From the NCBI GenBank assembly GCA_024349245.1, contig JALDNG010000994.1, forward strand, positions 1 through 64,000: 64,000 bases of DNA. Direction: 5' to 3'. Shown here piece by piece: positions 15,095 through 30,100 of this stretch. The DNA comes from Neodontobutis hainanensis. Lineage: Eukaryota > Chordata > Actinopteri > Gobiiformes > Odontobutidae. The notes below the pieces were generated by a model that was not told the origin of the DNA, did no database searches, and saw nothing but the letters and a program-made list of their open reading frames with translations. Made by a program: the position numbers and the translations under genes. Position 1 is the first letter of the stretch, and each line of letters opens with the position of its first letter.

Positions 15095-15295
15095 TTGAAA
15101 ACTAAAGTTAGGTTTTATGAAATGAAAAAATTACCTTATTTGATAATACTTTACAATCCTCACCAAAACGAACATACTTTAAAGATTGATAAACTCAGTT
15201 GGCCAAGAAAAACAAACGCTGAAATTGCTTTACTTAATGAGATAATTTTAAATATTAGCGTTAAGTATATTCTAATGAATTGTAACCTAACATAG
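15095..15295 (+). pseudogene. Coding-like fragment C, unidentified
   Basis: The frame is open for 66 codons and rich in polar and charged residues, with MKKLPYLIILYNPHQNEHTL followed by KIDKLSWPRKTNAEIALLNE. That is not the composition expected of random AT-rich DNA. The frame upstream is closed by stops at once, so this is at most an isolated remnant or exon. The overlapping minus-strand frame at 15,160-15,345 looks like its shadow. No family is recognised. It could belong to the same decayed locus as fragments A and B, about 2 kb upstream on the same strand. Confidence 0.28.
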
Positions 15296-16210
15296 GTTGC
15301 TTGTAAAAATGTTGTAGATTTGTTAAGGCAATATAGCCAATTCAAGGCAAATATCTCTTTAAAATTGATTTATGTGAGAAAATAACAAATTTTATATCCA
15401 GTAGATCGTATATATAGCCATTTGAAATCTTAAATGCTTTAGTTTTTGACTTTATGAACCAAAAACTCTTCTATTATTTTGGCAAATCTATAAATCTCAA
15501 GAATTTATATGTTTACAGAGGGCTTGAAAAAAAAACTATGGATCTAATGATAGGATGATACCCCATCAATGCTAGTAATAATTGTTGTATTTGAATTTAA
15601 TGATACCTTGAGAAAATGTTGACAATAAAATCGATAAAGATATAAACATGTCGATTCTATGACCGTATAATAAAAAATATTGAATGTTGGATATATTTAT
15701 GGGATAAAGTTATTTAAAATAATATATATAAACATTTAACTAAACACATATTTAAAAATATTAAAAAACGATTTTAGATAACTTACAAAGATGAAAATAT
15801 TTAGTCAGCTTCCTTCAATTTATCCATAAAGTAATGTTCATACAATAATCGATATTTAAGCATATGACCTCCAACAATACTGGTGATATATGCTGATAAA
15901 TAATCAGTCAAAAACGTATTCTAGAATAGCTTAAAATTTTATTTAGCCAGTCTGTAATCTCTATTAACAGATCAATGATTAAATTTCGAAAACTGAATTT
16001 CATATATTTTAGTAAACTATATAATATAAAAATTGAAGACGTTGAAGTAACAAATAGAAATTGGCCTTATAATTGTAAGATCACAACATACTTTGAACAA
16101 AATGATATTAAAGTCAATTGATTTAAACGATAAATGGACATTTTTTAAACCCATAATCTGTTTCGCTTTCAAAGCTAGAATTCAATTTATATGTTAATTT
16201 TAATTTTTAT

Positions 16211-16393
16211 GTGTATAATTTTAATAAATCGCCTGAGAATATTCTCGAAATAATTTTCATATTTGATAATAGCGAGAAAAGATCACGTTTTAATGAGAAT
16301 ATTATATTATGTTATAATGTCACGAAAAACATACCATATAGAAAGATTTCTAGATATGAAAACGAAGATATGGCGTGTGAACTACCGATATAA
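16211..16393 (+). pseudogene. Coding-like fragment D, unidentified
   Basis: A 60-codon open frame contains NKSPENILEIIFIFDNSEKR and later NVTKNIPYRKISRYENEDMA. The charged, non-repetitive composition differs from desert frames, but there is no recognisable domain and no flanking open frame. Weakly supported as part of the decayed 12.8-16.9 kb island. Confidence 0.18.
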
Positions 16394-16899
16394 AATTAAT
16401 AAAAAAATAAATATGTGGTAATAAAGTTTCAGATGATTTCAGATTACTATAAATTCAAAAAGTTATCTCAATGTTGGAAAGGAAAATGTTAAAAATCATT
16501 TGAATGTTTAACAGACAAAAATTTAATAGAATTTAAAATCATATATCGCATTATAATGTTTTGCGAAAACTTTTTATCAATCGAAATTAACATATGAAAT
16601 CCGAAGTCATTGTACTCGCAATATGACAAAAAGTATCAGACTAAAGAACTTAATGAATGTGAAAAACATAATTTTTGAAATGATAAAATTGAAATTAGAT
16701 AAGAGGTCACAGTTTCTCAGAAAATTTTTATTCATAAAAAGTTCAGCGAAAATGACTACGGTGATTAAATTATTGTAAATGGATCATTTATTTCAGACAT
16801 GCTCAAGACTTACTTGATAAATATTGATTTAGTATAGGGATAGACAGAGAATAGTGGCAAGTATAGTAAATGTTACAGAATAAATTCCTAATTTTAAAA

Positions 16900-19800
16900 T
16901 ATCATGTTTAAACATTGTAATATTAAAATCAGACAAATATATTTTAAATAATATAAGGAACAATCCATTTTATTTAATTGTTAGAAAAACCATATTTTCA
17001 AAAGTTTTTAATTTTGATAACATTCACCATTGTATTATTTTTAACAACATCTTTATTTGTTTCGTCTGCTAATATTATACAGCATTTTTATTATACAATT
17101 TAATTTTTATGATATTTTATAATAAATTAAATTCTGATTTTTACTTTTTAGAGTACCTAATTTGAATTTTATCCCCATTGATATTTAAAATTTTCATTGT
17201 TTAAAATTGAATTTAAATGTTAATTTTTTGATTAAAATATCTTCTGTTCTCATTCAAATAAATAACAGAACGAACATTGTTATTATATAGTATATTTTTA
17301 TAATCCGTACAAAAGCTAACTGTTTCATTTGTAATTAAAAAACATTTATTTGTTTATATTATATTTTTTTATTTTCGCCTCTTAGCAAATATAAGATAAA
17401 ATAAATCACAATCAAATAAATTTTAAAAAACTCAATTTTTATCATAATATATCGTGAAAAATAAATATTTGAACTCGTATATAAAAATGGAAAATAACAT
17501 TTTAAATTTTATCAAATAGATTTCTTTGTTACAAAATCTAAAAATATACAAATTATAAGTTTTAAATTTGAAACACAAATAGATATTCCAAAAATCTATA
17601 AATTATAAATTTTATTATGATTATAAAATGTTAAATAAGTATCAAGCATCAAAGAACATAGTATAATATGTGGTATTTTTAATTTATTATCATTATATTT
17701 AATGAATATAAATTCATGAACATCAAAGGGAAATCAGATAAGATCATTTAACTCTTAATAATTATATTTTTAATAAACAAGTGATAATCAATTTATGTAT
17801 TTTTAGGCTTTTTTTATAAAAAAAAAGATGTTATTCTAACATATATAATAAAATTTATTGCCATTAGCTACAAAATATATTCTAAATGAAAATTTTCTTT
17901 CGAAAACAGTTCCTGTCAACAAATATAATTGAAAGTAAAAAAAAAGAATCTTAAAAATAATATCTTTTGAATCTGTAATCTGATGATTAAATTTATAATG
18001 GCATACAATCTGTAAAACAATCAGCTAGAAGTGTTTCTAATACTTAATAAATATAAAAAGGTGAATTTATTATTTTGCGCTATTATAAATCCACATTTTA
18101 TCATCAGATTTTAAACTATAAAGAGAATCAATGTTTTTAAAATTATTTTGATAATATTTTAAAAATATTTATTCTATATTTGAAACATTAAACAAAAATA
18201 AATACATATACTTTAATTATTTTGATATCATTAAAATACCCGAAATTGTTTTTATATTAAAAGAATGAAGCAAAAAATTTAATTTTTTTCAATTTATTAT
18301 ACGTATTAGAATATCGTGAATGATTTTTTTATTTGAAGAAATAATAAATATTCAATACTTATTCGTTTAATCAAATATGATAATTCAATAATGTTATTGA
18401 AAAATTTTAAAATACCTACAATAAAATGTAGATTATCTTTTAAAACAAGATAATTATTAATTTAATTCACCAACCATTTGTAGCGAAAAGTATTTTTTAT
18501 AGCATATTTACAATTTATATTTTTTAAAAATATTAAATCACCAAAGATATTTTAAATTAATAAAAATAAGAAACAAATTACATTTATAATTTATTTTAAA
18601 GTTATCTGTTTTAAGAGTATCATCATAGATTATATTTATATAAAGAAGATAAAAAAAGAACTTTTGTGTAAATATTTTTATCAATAATAAACTAAAATTA
18701 TTGAAATAGATAGAATTCTAATGTTATATATATGTATAAAATTTTCATTATATTCATTTATTTTAATGATGAAAATTATGAATTTAATTGATAATATTTT
18801 TACCAAACAAAATTAATAATTATATATTTTAAGTTTAAATAAACACATTTTGATCATTCAATGAAAAAACACAACAATGTAAATAAGCGATAAAAAATTA
18901 ACATAAATGGTCATAGAAATTTATATCAATTTAAAATGATAGAATATTTTTCCAAACATAAAAATTTTGATAATGAATCTTAATTAAAACATAATTAAAA
19001 TTATACTTTTATAATTTAAGTAACATGATAAAACATCTTGAATAACAATAAATATTTGGTTATTCTAAAAAAATAAATTTTCATAAACAATTTAGAATGT
19101 TTTAGTATCATAGAATACACAATAAATGATTTTAATGTTAAGAAAACACAAGGTGTACACTTATTTATAACAGTTTAATATTGTATTTTATAATATTTTA
19201 ATCCCTCTATTTGACATATCATAAAAATCTATTAAGAAAACTTTTTATTTGCTAGCTACCTTTATTATCATAAAATTATTAAGGAATATAGTATCATTAC
19301 AAGAAATATTAAAAAAAAGATTATGATGCGTAGATAAATTATAATTTATTAAATCAAATAAAATCTTTGAATGAATAAATTTAATTAATTTTCACAGTTT
19401 TCATAAGTTTAAATATTTAAAAACAACACAGCTATTTTATACAAATAGATATATTCTATCATATTACTTTTTACATGATATAATTTTTTTATTTATGATA
19501 AAGAGTTAAATATTTTGTCAAAATTAATAAAGATCGTATTTAAGCAGATTCCGTTTAATCTAAAGACATGAAGGCATATTTTATTTTTAAATAAATTAAA
19601 ATGAAAAGTTTAATTTTTATACAAAACAAGGATTCAGTAAACTTGAGTTATACATAAAATAAACATTTTTTTAATTTATTTAAATGTTCAATGTACACCA
19701 TTAGATTTCATATTTAAATTATGTGTCATGTTTTATTAAACAGTATATTTAGAAAACATCTAAAAGAATTATTATAGAATATAAGTTTTTTTAATTATTA

Positions 19801-20340
19801 ATAAGTTCGTGTCATACATGTTTTATTTGACTTTTTTCAAATATATATGTAAGTTATAACACAAATATTTAAAATAACATATTATAAATATAATATAAAA
19901 TTTAAAACATAATATAAGGTCAATCATAACACAAAATATATATATATCTAATATATCCCATAATGTTTTTTTTCAAATATTTATTTTATAATAAAAATTA
20001 TATCTCATTAAAAACTTATTAAAATTTTATGTCACATTTGTGGAAATCTGGTAATATTTGATAACATGTAATATCAATGTTAAAAGATTAAATTTTCTTA
20101 ATTCAAAAATTTAAATATGTATATCGTTCAAAATATTTTACATACTCTGAAATATTTATTTTTGTTTATTAAGGTATTTATTTATATACTTTAGTTAATA
20201 AATGGACGAAACATAAGACATTTATCGTCAATAGATTTTGAAAATAATAATGTTATATCATACAAACATAAGATAAATAATTTAACGTTAAAATTGATAC
20301 TTAAACAGGTTGGAAAATATGTATTTATTTCCATAATCTC
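16900..20340. other. AT-rich gene desert
   Basis: After about 16,900 the sequence drops back to nearly pure AT and remains so up to the protease pseudogene. No coding-like frame, RNA gene or repeat unit was seen. Confidence 0.55.
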
Positions 20341-20346
20341 TAGCCC

Positions 20347-21129
20347 AATAATTATTTTGAGTTGATGAAATTTTATAAATATACATCAAATAATCTTTTA
20401 ATAGTCGATGAAATGCCAAAAATTGTCGATTATAGACTGCATCATTATTATCCAACCCATTTTGTTACAGAACATTATTGCAACTCAAGCTATTCAATTG
20501 CACCTGTAAAATCAATACATTAATTCAGATATTTACCATATTTATGAATTGGGCAATAATCGGATACCCTTATAATATAATGAGTGTACAACAGATTATT
20601 GATTGTACAATCATACAGAACCAAGGATGTATATATGGTTCAGGAATTTACTCATTTATCTACATTAGAAAAAATGGTTTGTGTTTTGAATATGCTTATC
20701 CTTATGAAGACAATGTATATCTGATTTTTTGTACAAGGTTGGACCATGTAGAATCAATCGATGTAATAAAATAAAGGTTTTAGAATATTTTTTTCAATTC
20801 CGAAAAAACGATGAACTAGGGATGATAAATTTTCTTGCATCTCGTGGTCCTATTTATGTCACAATATTTCAATTCTATAACTTTCAAAATTACACCGGAC
20901 AAATTTTAACAAGAAATGATTGCAAATCAACCCGCCTATTAATGCATCTAGTATTAGTGGGTTATTATAATGTTGATTCATATCCACATTATATTCTAAG
21001 ATTTAGGTATTTGGTCATAATAATTAAAGCGGTCCTGTAAGTTATGGAGATCATGGCTATGTGAAATTAGCGATGTTCCAAAATGCTTGTGGCATAACAA
21101 ATAACGCGATTTTTCCAATGTTGTTCTAA
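20347..21129 (+). pseudogene. Papain-family (C1A) cysteine protease pseudogene with Ser at the catalytic Cys position
   Basis: The C1A fold is recognisable in order across three reading frames. Frame 1 (20,347-about 20,505) carries the propeptide/mature junction MPKIVDYR, equivalent to the usual VPxxxDWR, and the active-site block CNSSYSIAP in place of CGSCWAFS. The nucleophile position (AGC, 20,488-20,490) is Ser, not Cys. Frame 3 (about 20,506-20,740) has MSVQQIIDCT (usually LSEQxLVDC), GCIYGSG (usually GCxGG), FIYIRKNGLCFEYAYPYED and so the expected YPY. Frame 2 (about 20,735-21,000) has VGPCRIN, RGPIYVTI, NYTGQIL and the His block MHLVLVGY with His at 20,945-20,947. Frame 1 returns at about 21,028 with SGPVSYGDHGYVKLAMFQNA, then CGI and a TAA at 21,127. 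The Asn of NSW is not visible. At least three frame changes are needed. Some could be tiny introns, but no good splice signals were seen. Secreted or lysosomal proteolysis is the family role; this copy cannot encode it. Inactivated C1A paralogs are known from scabies mites, which is only a suggestion about host lineage. Confidence 0.75.
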
Positions 21130-24100
21130 GATAATATGAAAATTATAATAAAAGTTAAATAGACAGCTTAATTTTATCAATTTGATATATTTTATCTTCA
21201 TCTATTTTACTAATCACTTACATTATTTAAATAGAATAAATCTGACAACAATTTTTTCTGATTTTAATTTATTTTCTAAAATAAATTCTGATTGTATATT
21301 TTCATGAAATAAATTATTTATGTGAAAATTTTTTTTAAGATTTGTTTGTATAAAAAATATCTCATTGATTGGCATATCGTAAAATATTAAAATTATGAGA
21401 AGAATGTGAATATCATAAAAATAATTTTTTAAAATATTTGTTTTATTTTCAAATTTTAGTATTTTTAATATTTAGATAAATTTCTTCAAAATCAAATCCA
21501 AAAACAAAATTAATTAAATTACATATTATGAGATGAATTATATATAAGACGATATATATTTTCGATATTTAAAAAAATTATATTTGTTTTTTGAATTATT
21601 TATCGAGTTTTTCAATCTTAGACATATATTAAATTTAATATAAATATTAGAGACAAGTGAATTTGTAAGATATAAATATATTTTTGTAAAAATCAATGAA
21701 ATTGTTTTTTACATTGAAATATTTATTTCATCTACATATAAATGTTAAACTAACTTATAATATGGATAATTTTAATCCATTATGATAAAATAAAGGTATA
21801 TCCAGATTTAAATGATTGTATTATTTCAAAAAATCAGCTGTATTCTAATTTTTTACAATTTTATGTTTTGCAAAATTTGTCTTATCATTCTAATTCTTGA
21901 AATTATCAATAAAAGTATTAGTTTAAGAATTTAAGAAAATAATATAAAAGTATACGAATAATATTTAAAATTTATACATTAAATGATATTTATGTCAATA
22001 ATCTTTTTAACACTGATATAATAATCAAATTTATTTATATTATCAAATATCTTTCCATGTTTTTTACATATGTTTTTGAAAGAATAATTGATTATTTTCC
22101 TTTAACTCCCCATTACTCATTTCAATAATATTATAGAATTTAACAAAAAATAGTTCATGAATATATAATATAAATAAAGCTATATATTGAAGTCACTTAA
22201 TTTATTTTTTGAATTTTTTTCTATTATTGAGATCTAAGCACAATTAATTTTTAAAGATCACAGTTAGTTTTAAAACTGAAATAAAAACAACTTGTTTGGA
22301 AAATAATATATTCTAATATAAAGGTCAAAATCAAAATAAAATGAAGAACTTTTTTTTATTTCAATTTAAAAGTTCACAATTAAAAATATATAAATGAGTT
22401 AGAAAACAAAAATATAAATAAATTCATCATTAATATGAAAATTAAATTATATACGTGAATAAATTAACATCTCTACTTTTAAAAAATATCATAATTTTAT
22501 TATAAAGATATACATCATAGAACTCTATAATAAAATTTTTTACATAGAATACACATCAATTTAAAATAAACTGATAAAATAATTTAAACTTAGCAATATT
22601 ATCAAGCAATATGCTATCATAATTAAATCATATATTTCATTTTTCTTATTTTAAGGTACCTAAACATTCATAAAGAAAATTATTCCATTATTTCTGTTTT
22701 TAATACAGTTTAAATAAATTTCGACATTTTTAATTCGCTTGATTTTATAAAGAGTTATTTTTGTGTGATATTTTATAATTTATTTAATCTACGATGACAA
22801 TATTTCAAAAAAATTTATTTTAACTTCAAAAGAAATTACTATTTAAGTTAAGATATATTTTAGGTGACTTATTCAAATTAAATTAAAACATTGTTGATTG
22901 ATAATCTTAACAATTATATTCATACAAATAAAATACAAATTACAAAAAAAAATTTTTTAAGAAAATAATTTAATCATGTTTGTCATTAAGATATTTGACG
23001 ATTTTTAAATAACCATTTTGAAAGTAATATATCAAATATAAAATTCAAAAAATGTTTGTAAAATAGATAAGTTCGATTAATGAATCTAGTATCACGAAAT
23101 CAGTAAATATTATTGACGGAATGCATTGTAAATTTTTCCATAAGTGTTTTTTTCTTTAAATTTAGATGACAGTTCTTTGTGTATATAAAAGAATTTATTT
23201 GAAATTTAATTGATAATTATATATTTTCAGATTAAAATTCTCTTGGTATTCTTTTGAATGTAAAATATGGGGAATTATCATTTCACTTTTTAAAAATTTT
23301 AATACAGTTATATTTTTTCTTTCTCATTAGATATCACACTTGAATTAAATCATTCATAAATAATAAAAATTAATTTTCAGATTATTTTTAAAATATTTAA
23401 TATTATTTATAGATTTTATATTTTAAGTTTGTATTATTTAAACTTTTTATATTTCTTGTAAATTTATTTTAATGCATAATTATAATATGTAACAATGTTT
23501 CAAATGAAAATAATATCATTATATATGAGATATTAACTTTTAAATCTTACAATTTTTCATTAAAATAAATGAAATATAGAAGAAATAAAATTGTTTTGTT
23601 CATATTTATTTATCGATAATAAGTTTGCTAATTTCTCTGAAATATTAATCCATATATGGTTAAACGAGAATAATATAAAAACAGTTTTTTTCAAATATCA
23701 TTTGAAGAAACTATCATTAATAGTTATATTCATGATATTTTAATATTCATAATTATTAATGAATGTAATTATTTTTAGAATATGTATACAACGTAATATA
23801 ATATTAAATTAACATTATATTTAATATTTGATAAAAATTGATTGATATATTTAAATTTTTAAAGATATATTTTTAAAAATGTAAGTGATATGTTGAGTGT
23901 GAACTATTCAGCAGTTTAATAAAAGAATATAAAATTATATTTTAATGTGATGACAATGAAGTAATTTTAAAATTAAAAGAATATAATTTAATGAATCGTA
24001 AAATTGAAGAAATATATTTTGAGTTAATGAGATTATATTGTATGATATTTTAAATATGTTTGTGAATTTCATTTACTTATTTAAGTCATCAAACAATAAA

Positions 24101-27100
24101 GTATTTCAATGATAATATTAAGATAAAAAATTGTAACTTTATATCTTATTTGAGGCATCACCAGATAAAGAATATTAAAAAATTAAAACATAGAGTAAAT
24201 GGACACTATTTTTAAAAATTATTATTTTTCATATATTCATGTTTCAAATTTAAAAAATAAATGTATATTTACAATGTGTACATTTAAAGACGTTATTGTA
24301 TAATCTTAAAAGATTTACATGGTGAAGTGAATATAATTAAAAAATTAACCGAAAAAATAAAAGTAACTCAAATATATTTAATTTTTATGATTTATTATAA
24401 TATTTGAAAAATTTTTCGATTAATATGAGATCCCCTTAGATTTAATATTCATAAAATTAATATATCTTGCTATATTTTAATCAAAATAAATATTATAGCT
24501 GTTCTGAATTCGATAAATAACATAATTAAGATGTTATAATTTCAAAATATACTTTATAATAATTATACAGTATATTAGAATAAATTTCAACTATTATGTT
24601 TTGATGATAAATATTTTATTTTATTTTTTGTATGAATAAAATCATTCTTAGTAAACGATGAGATGAACATTAAGTTTGATATTATTAAAATTATTTATGA
24701 TTTAAAACAGAAAAATTGTAATAAATTTTAAAAGTGATTCATAAAAAGATTTTTGAATAATTTGTTTTCAGATAATATATAATACTATGTTCTAGATGTG
24801 TGAATTTATTTTCATCAAATATTGAGAGTTTTTTAAACATTTTTGATAAAAAAATCAAAAAAATGTTTATTTTTATTGGTAAAATATTCATTAAATTAAT
24901 TATTTGATAGATTATTTTGATAAAGAATTCACCCTATAATTTAAAAATAAAATTATCAATACCTTACATCATATCGAAACGAATAAATAATATTAATTGT
25001 TTTTTCCCATGATAAAATACATTACGTAACTCTGAAATCACATAAACCGTTATAAAGTTTTATAAAATATCATGTAAGATTTGTTAAATATGAAAAAATA
25101 TTTCAAACGACAAAAATATAAAGATTTGAAACACAATATTTAAATATTTAATTTTGTTGGTTTTATCAATTTATACGTAATTTAATTATTAATAAAATGA
25201 TTCTTAAAAATATATTAATTTAATCGAGCATTCAGTGATTTTAAAAGTAAAACAGTAATCAAAAAATATATTTACCTATTTAAATAAATAATATTAAATT
25301 GATTTTATTATTTTAAATAAAATATTTATGATATATTTTTCATTCTAAAATATTATTTTGAAAAACTAACTGGTAAAATTTAATTACCAATATCTTATTG
25401 AAAAAACATCTATAAAAATAACAAAACTGAGAATTTCTTTTGATTATATTTTATTTATTTTAAATTGTATCCAAAACAACATTTATGTTTTATATGTATT
25501 TCAATTTTCTGTTTTACAGAATAATATATTATACTTATTTAAACTAGATTATAAAATTAGGAAATGATAAAAACGTGTATAAATTTCTAAATTTTTAATT
25601 CTTACGATTATTTATCCTTTCAAGATTATGGGTTGTCTTCTTGGTTTTAATATTTTTTAATGTTTATTTACAGTTTTAATGGTTCAAAATGATATTATTC
25701 TGTGTGTTAACTAAATATATTAAAATATTAAATTAATCGTAATTCTTTCATAAATAAAGCTCATAAAATTTTTTTTATTAAAAAAAATAATTTAAATATA
25801 TATTTCATTTACAATAGACTTAAACGTATATATTTCGTAAGTACAACTTGATTTAACTTATCAGATATTGTAAATTATTTTAATTTCTAAATTATATAAT
25901 AATAAGAATATCAAAAATATATTTGTAAAATTATGATACAAACGCGAAAATTTTAGACAGATATAATGTTTCATATATAATATTAGAGTATCATATATGA
26001 AATTCATCAAGATAGAAAATAATATTTAATCTAATGTAATTGTAAAATACTTGAAATGATAATTTTTTCAGTATTTTAGTTGTATAATAAATGATACAGA
26101 ATTAACTTTAAGGACCGTACAAAAAATAATGGTTCATTAATTTTTAAAAACGTTTAATTAAAACTTAAATATTAATAAGTATAAATTAAACTATTTATCT
26201 TTAAATATTTGCTTTTTTATAACTTAAAATTATAAATTAGTTTTAGAATATTTTTTAATATTTGTAAATTCCAATATATTTAATGTTAGTTTTTGCAAAT
26301 ATATTTTAAAATTTAAATCAATGTAAAAATATAACAAAATATTTTATACTTATATATTTAAATTTATGAAATTCCATAAATTATATTCAAATGAATTAGT
26401 TGATTTTTTCAATCATGATGAGAAAATTTTTCTTTATGTTTAATCTACAAATACAAAAAAATTTTAAATCACAATTTATACAGTTTCTACTATGGATATT
26501 TTTTTCGTTTTGCTTTCAGCTTGACAATTTAAAATATATAAATAATCTATTTTACGCATATAAACCACTATAAATTTTATTATCGATGATAAATAGAATA
26601 AACATCAGAGAATCTCTAGAGACAATTGTTTATTTTTTAAAAAATTCTGATTTTTGAGAAGATATCTGACAAAAATATTTTATGAATTAAAAAGATGAAA
26701 ATTACTCATAATTTTTTTATAATTTCAAATATTTTGTTGAAAATATTTTCAATCTTAATTTACTTTATTTAACATTTATATCTTTAATTAATATTTGAAA
26801 ACTGTTTGATATCAATACGGTAAAACATAATTTAGTCGAGATTTTTTTTTAATTGAGAAATGATAATGATATATAATAATCAATATTTGATAAGCAGAAT
26901 TTCAGAATTAATATTTCTCAAAATATTCATAAATCTATTTTAATTCGTTGAATAATATGAACAGTATTTTAAATATTTAAAATAAAAAAGAGTGAATGAT
27001 CGTATTTTAAAAAATGTTAAATACATTTTTCAATGTAATCCTTACCTCTTACGCTAGATAATTAAAAATAATATTCTTTATTATGTTTTATAGATTTTTA

Positions 27101-30100
27101 CGTCAGAAAATTATCGTAAATTTAAAAAGCTCTTTATATCGTTATTATTTTGACATATCTCGCAAAATATTTTAAATAAAAATGATTTAATTAAAATCTT
27201 AGTTAAAATATTAATTTATGTATTTTTTATTAAATATTTTATATTTTTTGTTTTAAAATGAAATAAGATTTAATTTATTTCTTAAATCATTGAGAATCTT
27301 TATTAAAAAAATTTCATTTTATATTAAATAAAATTATATACATTATCATAACAAAAACATAATAATTTGATATATTTTTACAAAAATATAATCATTTAAA
27401 TTCCATAGATAAGAACCTAACGTTAAATTAAAAATATATTACATTTTATATGGAAATAAATTCAACATAATTCTTAAATCATAGATAGATTTTAAAAATA
27501 AATCAGAACTGAAATCTTGGAATATTTAATCAATGTAAAAATATCATGAAAAAATATATTATTTTTATTCATTGAAAATAATTTTTATATTGGACATCGA
27601 GTTTTTAAATTTGCTAAGACTGTAAATTAAAAATATTTTTTTAATTATATTAAAAAAGTTTATTTAGATTCTTAAATTATCAAACAATCATTTGTATTTC
27701 TTATTCAAAAAATATATATTAAAAATGTTTATTTATTATAATTGTAAATATTGAAGTTAGATTTCGTAAATAATTTATCTTCAAATTATTTAAATGTTAT
27801 CTTGATGTTACAAATTTGTAATTTAAATATATACTTTCGAAAATATATTTGATGAAATTTTTGATCATTATAAAATATATCAAATTGTCTACATAGTTTA
27901 AATGATTCTTTAATAGATATTTCATTAAGTTATTGAAAAATTTAAAATCTATAATGCATAAATATTTAACAAAAATCGTTATATTATAATTTTTAATAAA
28001 ATTTTCTTATTTGGATAATACTCAGTCAAATTATTTATTAAATAACATTTATAATTTCACAGAAGAATAAAAAAAATTATCATAAAATTTGTAAAATATA
28101 TTTATTTTGATTCGTATTTGAAATGTTTATTTTGTATATATCATTGCAAATTTAATAAAAACGTAAATTTATTTTAAAGAAGAAAAATTATTGCAATGAA
28201 ATGAAAATCGTTTTTAAAAACATATAGATATATAAAAAAATGAAAATTTATAGAATTCCATAAATAAATTATCAGGATATTTTTAATAAATGATAATATT
28301 GAAAAAATAACTGGAAATTTTTTGGATATTGAGATAAAATTAAGAATGTTATCAGATTATTTTATTTCTACCTACTGGCTTAAAATTTAAAAATCAGATT
28401 TGTTCAAAAATATCTAAAATTGTTATACATTTTGTTATTATTAATTTTAAGATCTTTTTTATGAGTTCAATAATTGAAGGATAATTATTAAAAATATAAT
28501 ATCACACAAATTTAAAAAAAATTTAAAAAATTAAATTTTTTGTGACTCGTTATTCCTTTATAAAAATTAATAAAATGATAACGAAATAGCTATTTTTAAT
28601 AATTACTCTCAAAAATAGTATTATTATGATAAATAATTAATGGAAATATGAAGAAAAATTTCTTTCAATTCATAATTCAAATCCTAAGTTATGTAAACAA
28701 AACTTTATAATTTTATAACAATTAACAAAAGATATCTCAAACGAAAATAAAGTATTTAAATTTATTTTTGATGTCAAATATAAAAAAATGAATTTATTAC
28801 CATTAAAGATAAATTAATTTATCGCTTTGATCATTTAATCAACTTTATAATAAAATATAAAAAATAGTTTAGAAAAATATGTCATTATTTGAATATATGT
28901 GTAAATAATCAATGAAATATCCTTTTAAATTTAAACATAATTAAAAATTATATTTAAAGAAAAGATCAAAAAATATTATTTAAACATCTTTTCTGTTTTT
29001 TACCTTAATTTTATATGATAATTATATTATATTTGAAGTCTAAACATAAAATGTATTTAAGAAATATATGTTAATGTTTTTAAATTTCTCATTTTATTTA
29101 TCTAATATTCTTAATATCATAAATTTAAAATAAACGATCATTTTAAATCAAAATATTTTAATTGTTAAGAAAATGATCTTTTAAAATTAAATTATATTCA
29201 TAATACTTCGACTTATATGTCATATTTTTTAAACCCTTTTAAAAATAAATAAGTTAAATTGAAAAACTAACACTGAATAAAAATAACATAAGTTTATAAC
29301 AGTAGTTAACAAAAAAAAATTAAAAAATTTAATTTTACAATAATTGATTTACGAAGATAATAAGGATATAACAACAAAAAATAATGACAATTTTATCAAT
29401 TAATATCATAGAGTTAGAAGAAATTCAAAAGTATTGATATGATGAAAAATTTTTTTTCAAATAATGTTAAAATCAGGGAACGATGAGATGCAAAATAAAT
29501 ATATAGAGAGAAAAACAAGATGAGATATTTGTAAATCTTTATTCTCTTTAAAATATTCACAGAATAAATATTGTATCTTTAATACTTTGAAAATTTATTT
29601 AAATGACAAAAAAATTATAACATTACAATACTTATGGTGTTAAGTAAAATGAAATTCAGCTATATATACCATTGAGGCGATATTATGTTTTGACGAAGGT
29701 TCTTTGTTTAAAAAGTATGAAAAATGGTCACATCATTTTTTTATTATGATTTAATTTTTTATTTAAATATATTCAAATTTTTATCAGAAATAAAATCTAT
29801 TTAATACTATTGTAATTATTTACAAATATTTTTTTAGATATTGACGAGACTATAATCATTTTGAAAGTATTATTTTATCTATATCTTTTCATTTTGAAAA
29901 ATTGGAAAATATAAATAATATGAAAAAATAGTTAAGACATTTTTTGAATATAGTTACTTTATTTTTATTTACTTAAACAAAACTGTTTTCTGCTTTATGT
30001 CATCACTCTCTATCAAAAATTGTAATGATTACATTCGTTTAATTTCAAATTAATTAAATTATCATTAAAATATATCATTTGAAAATCAATTTTTTATATA

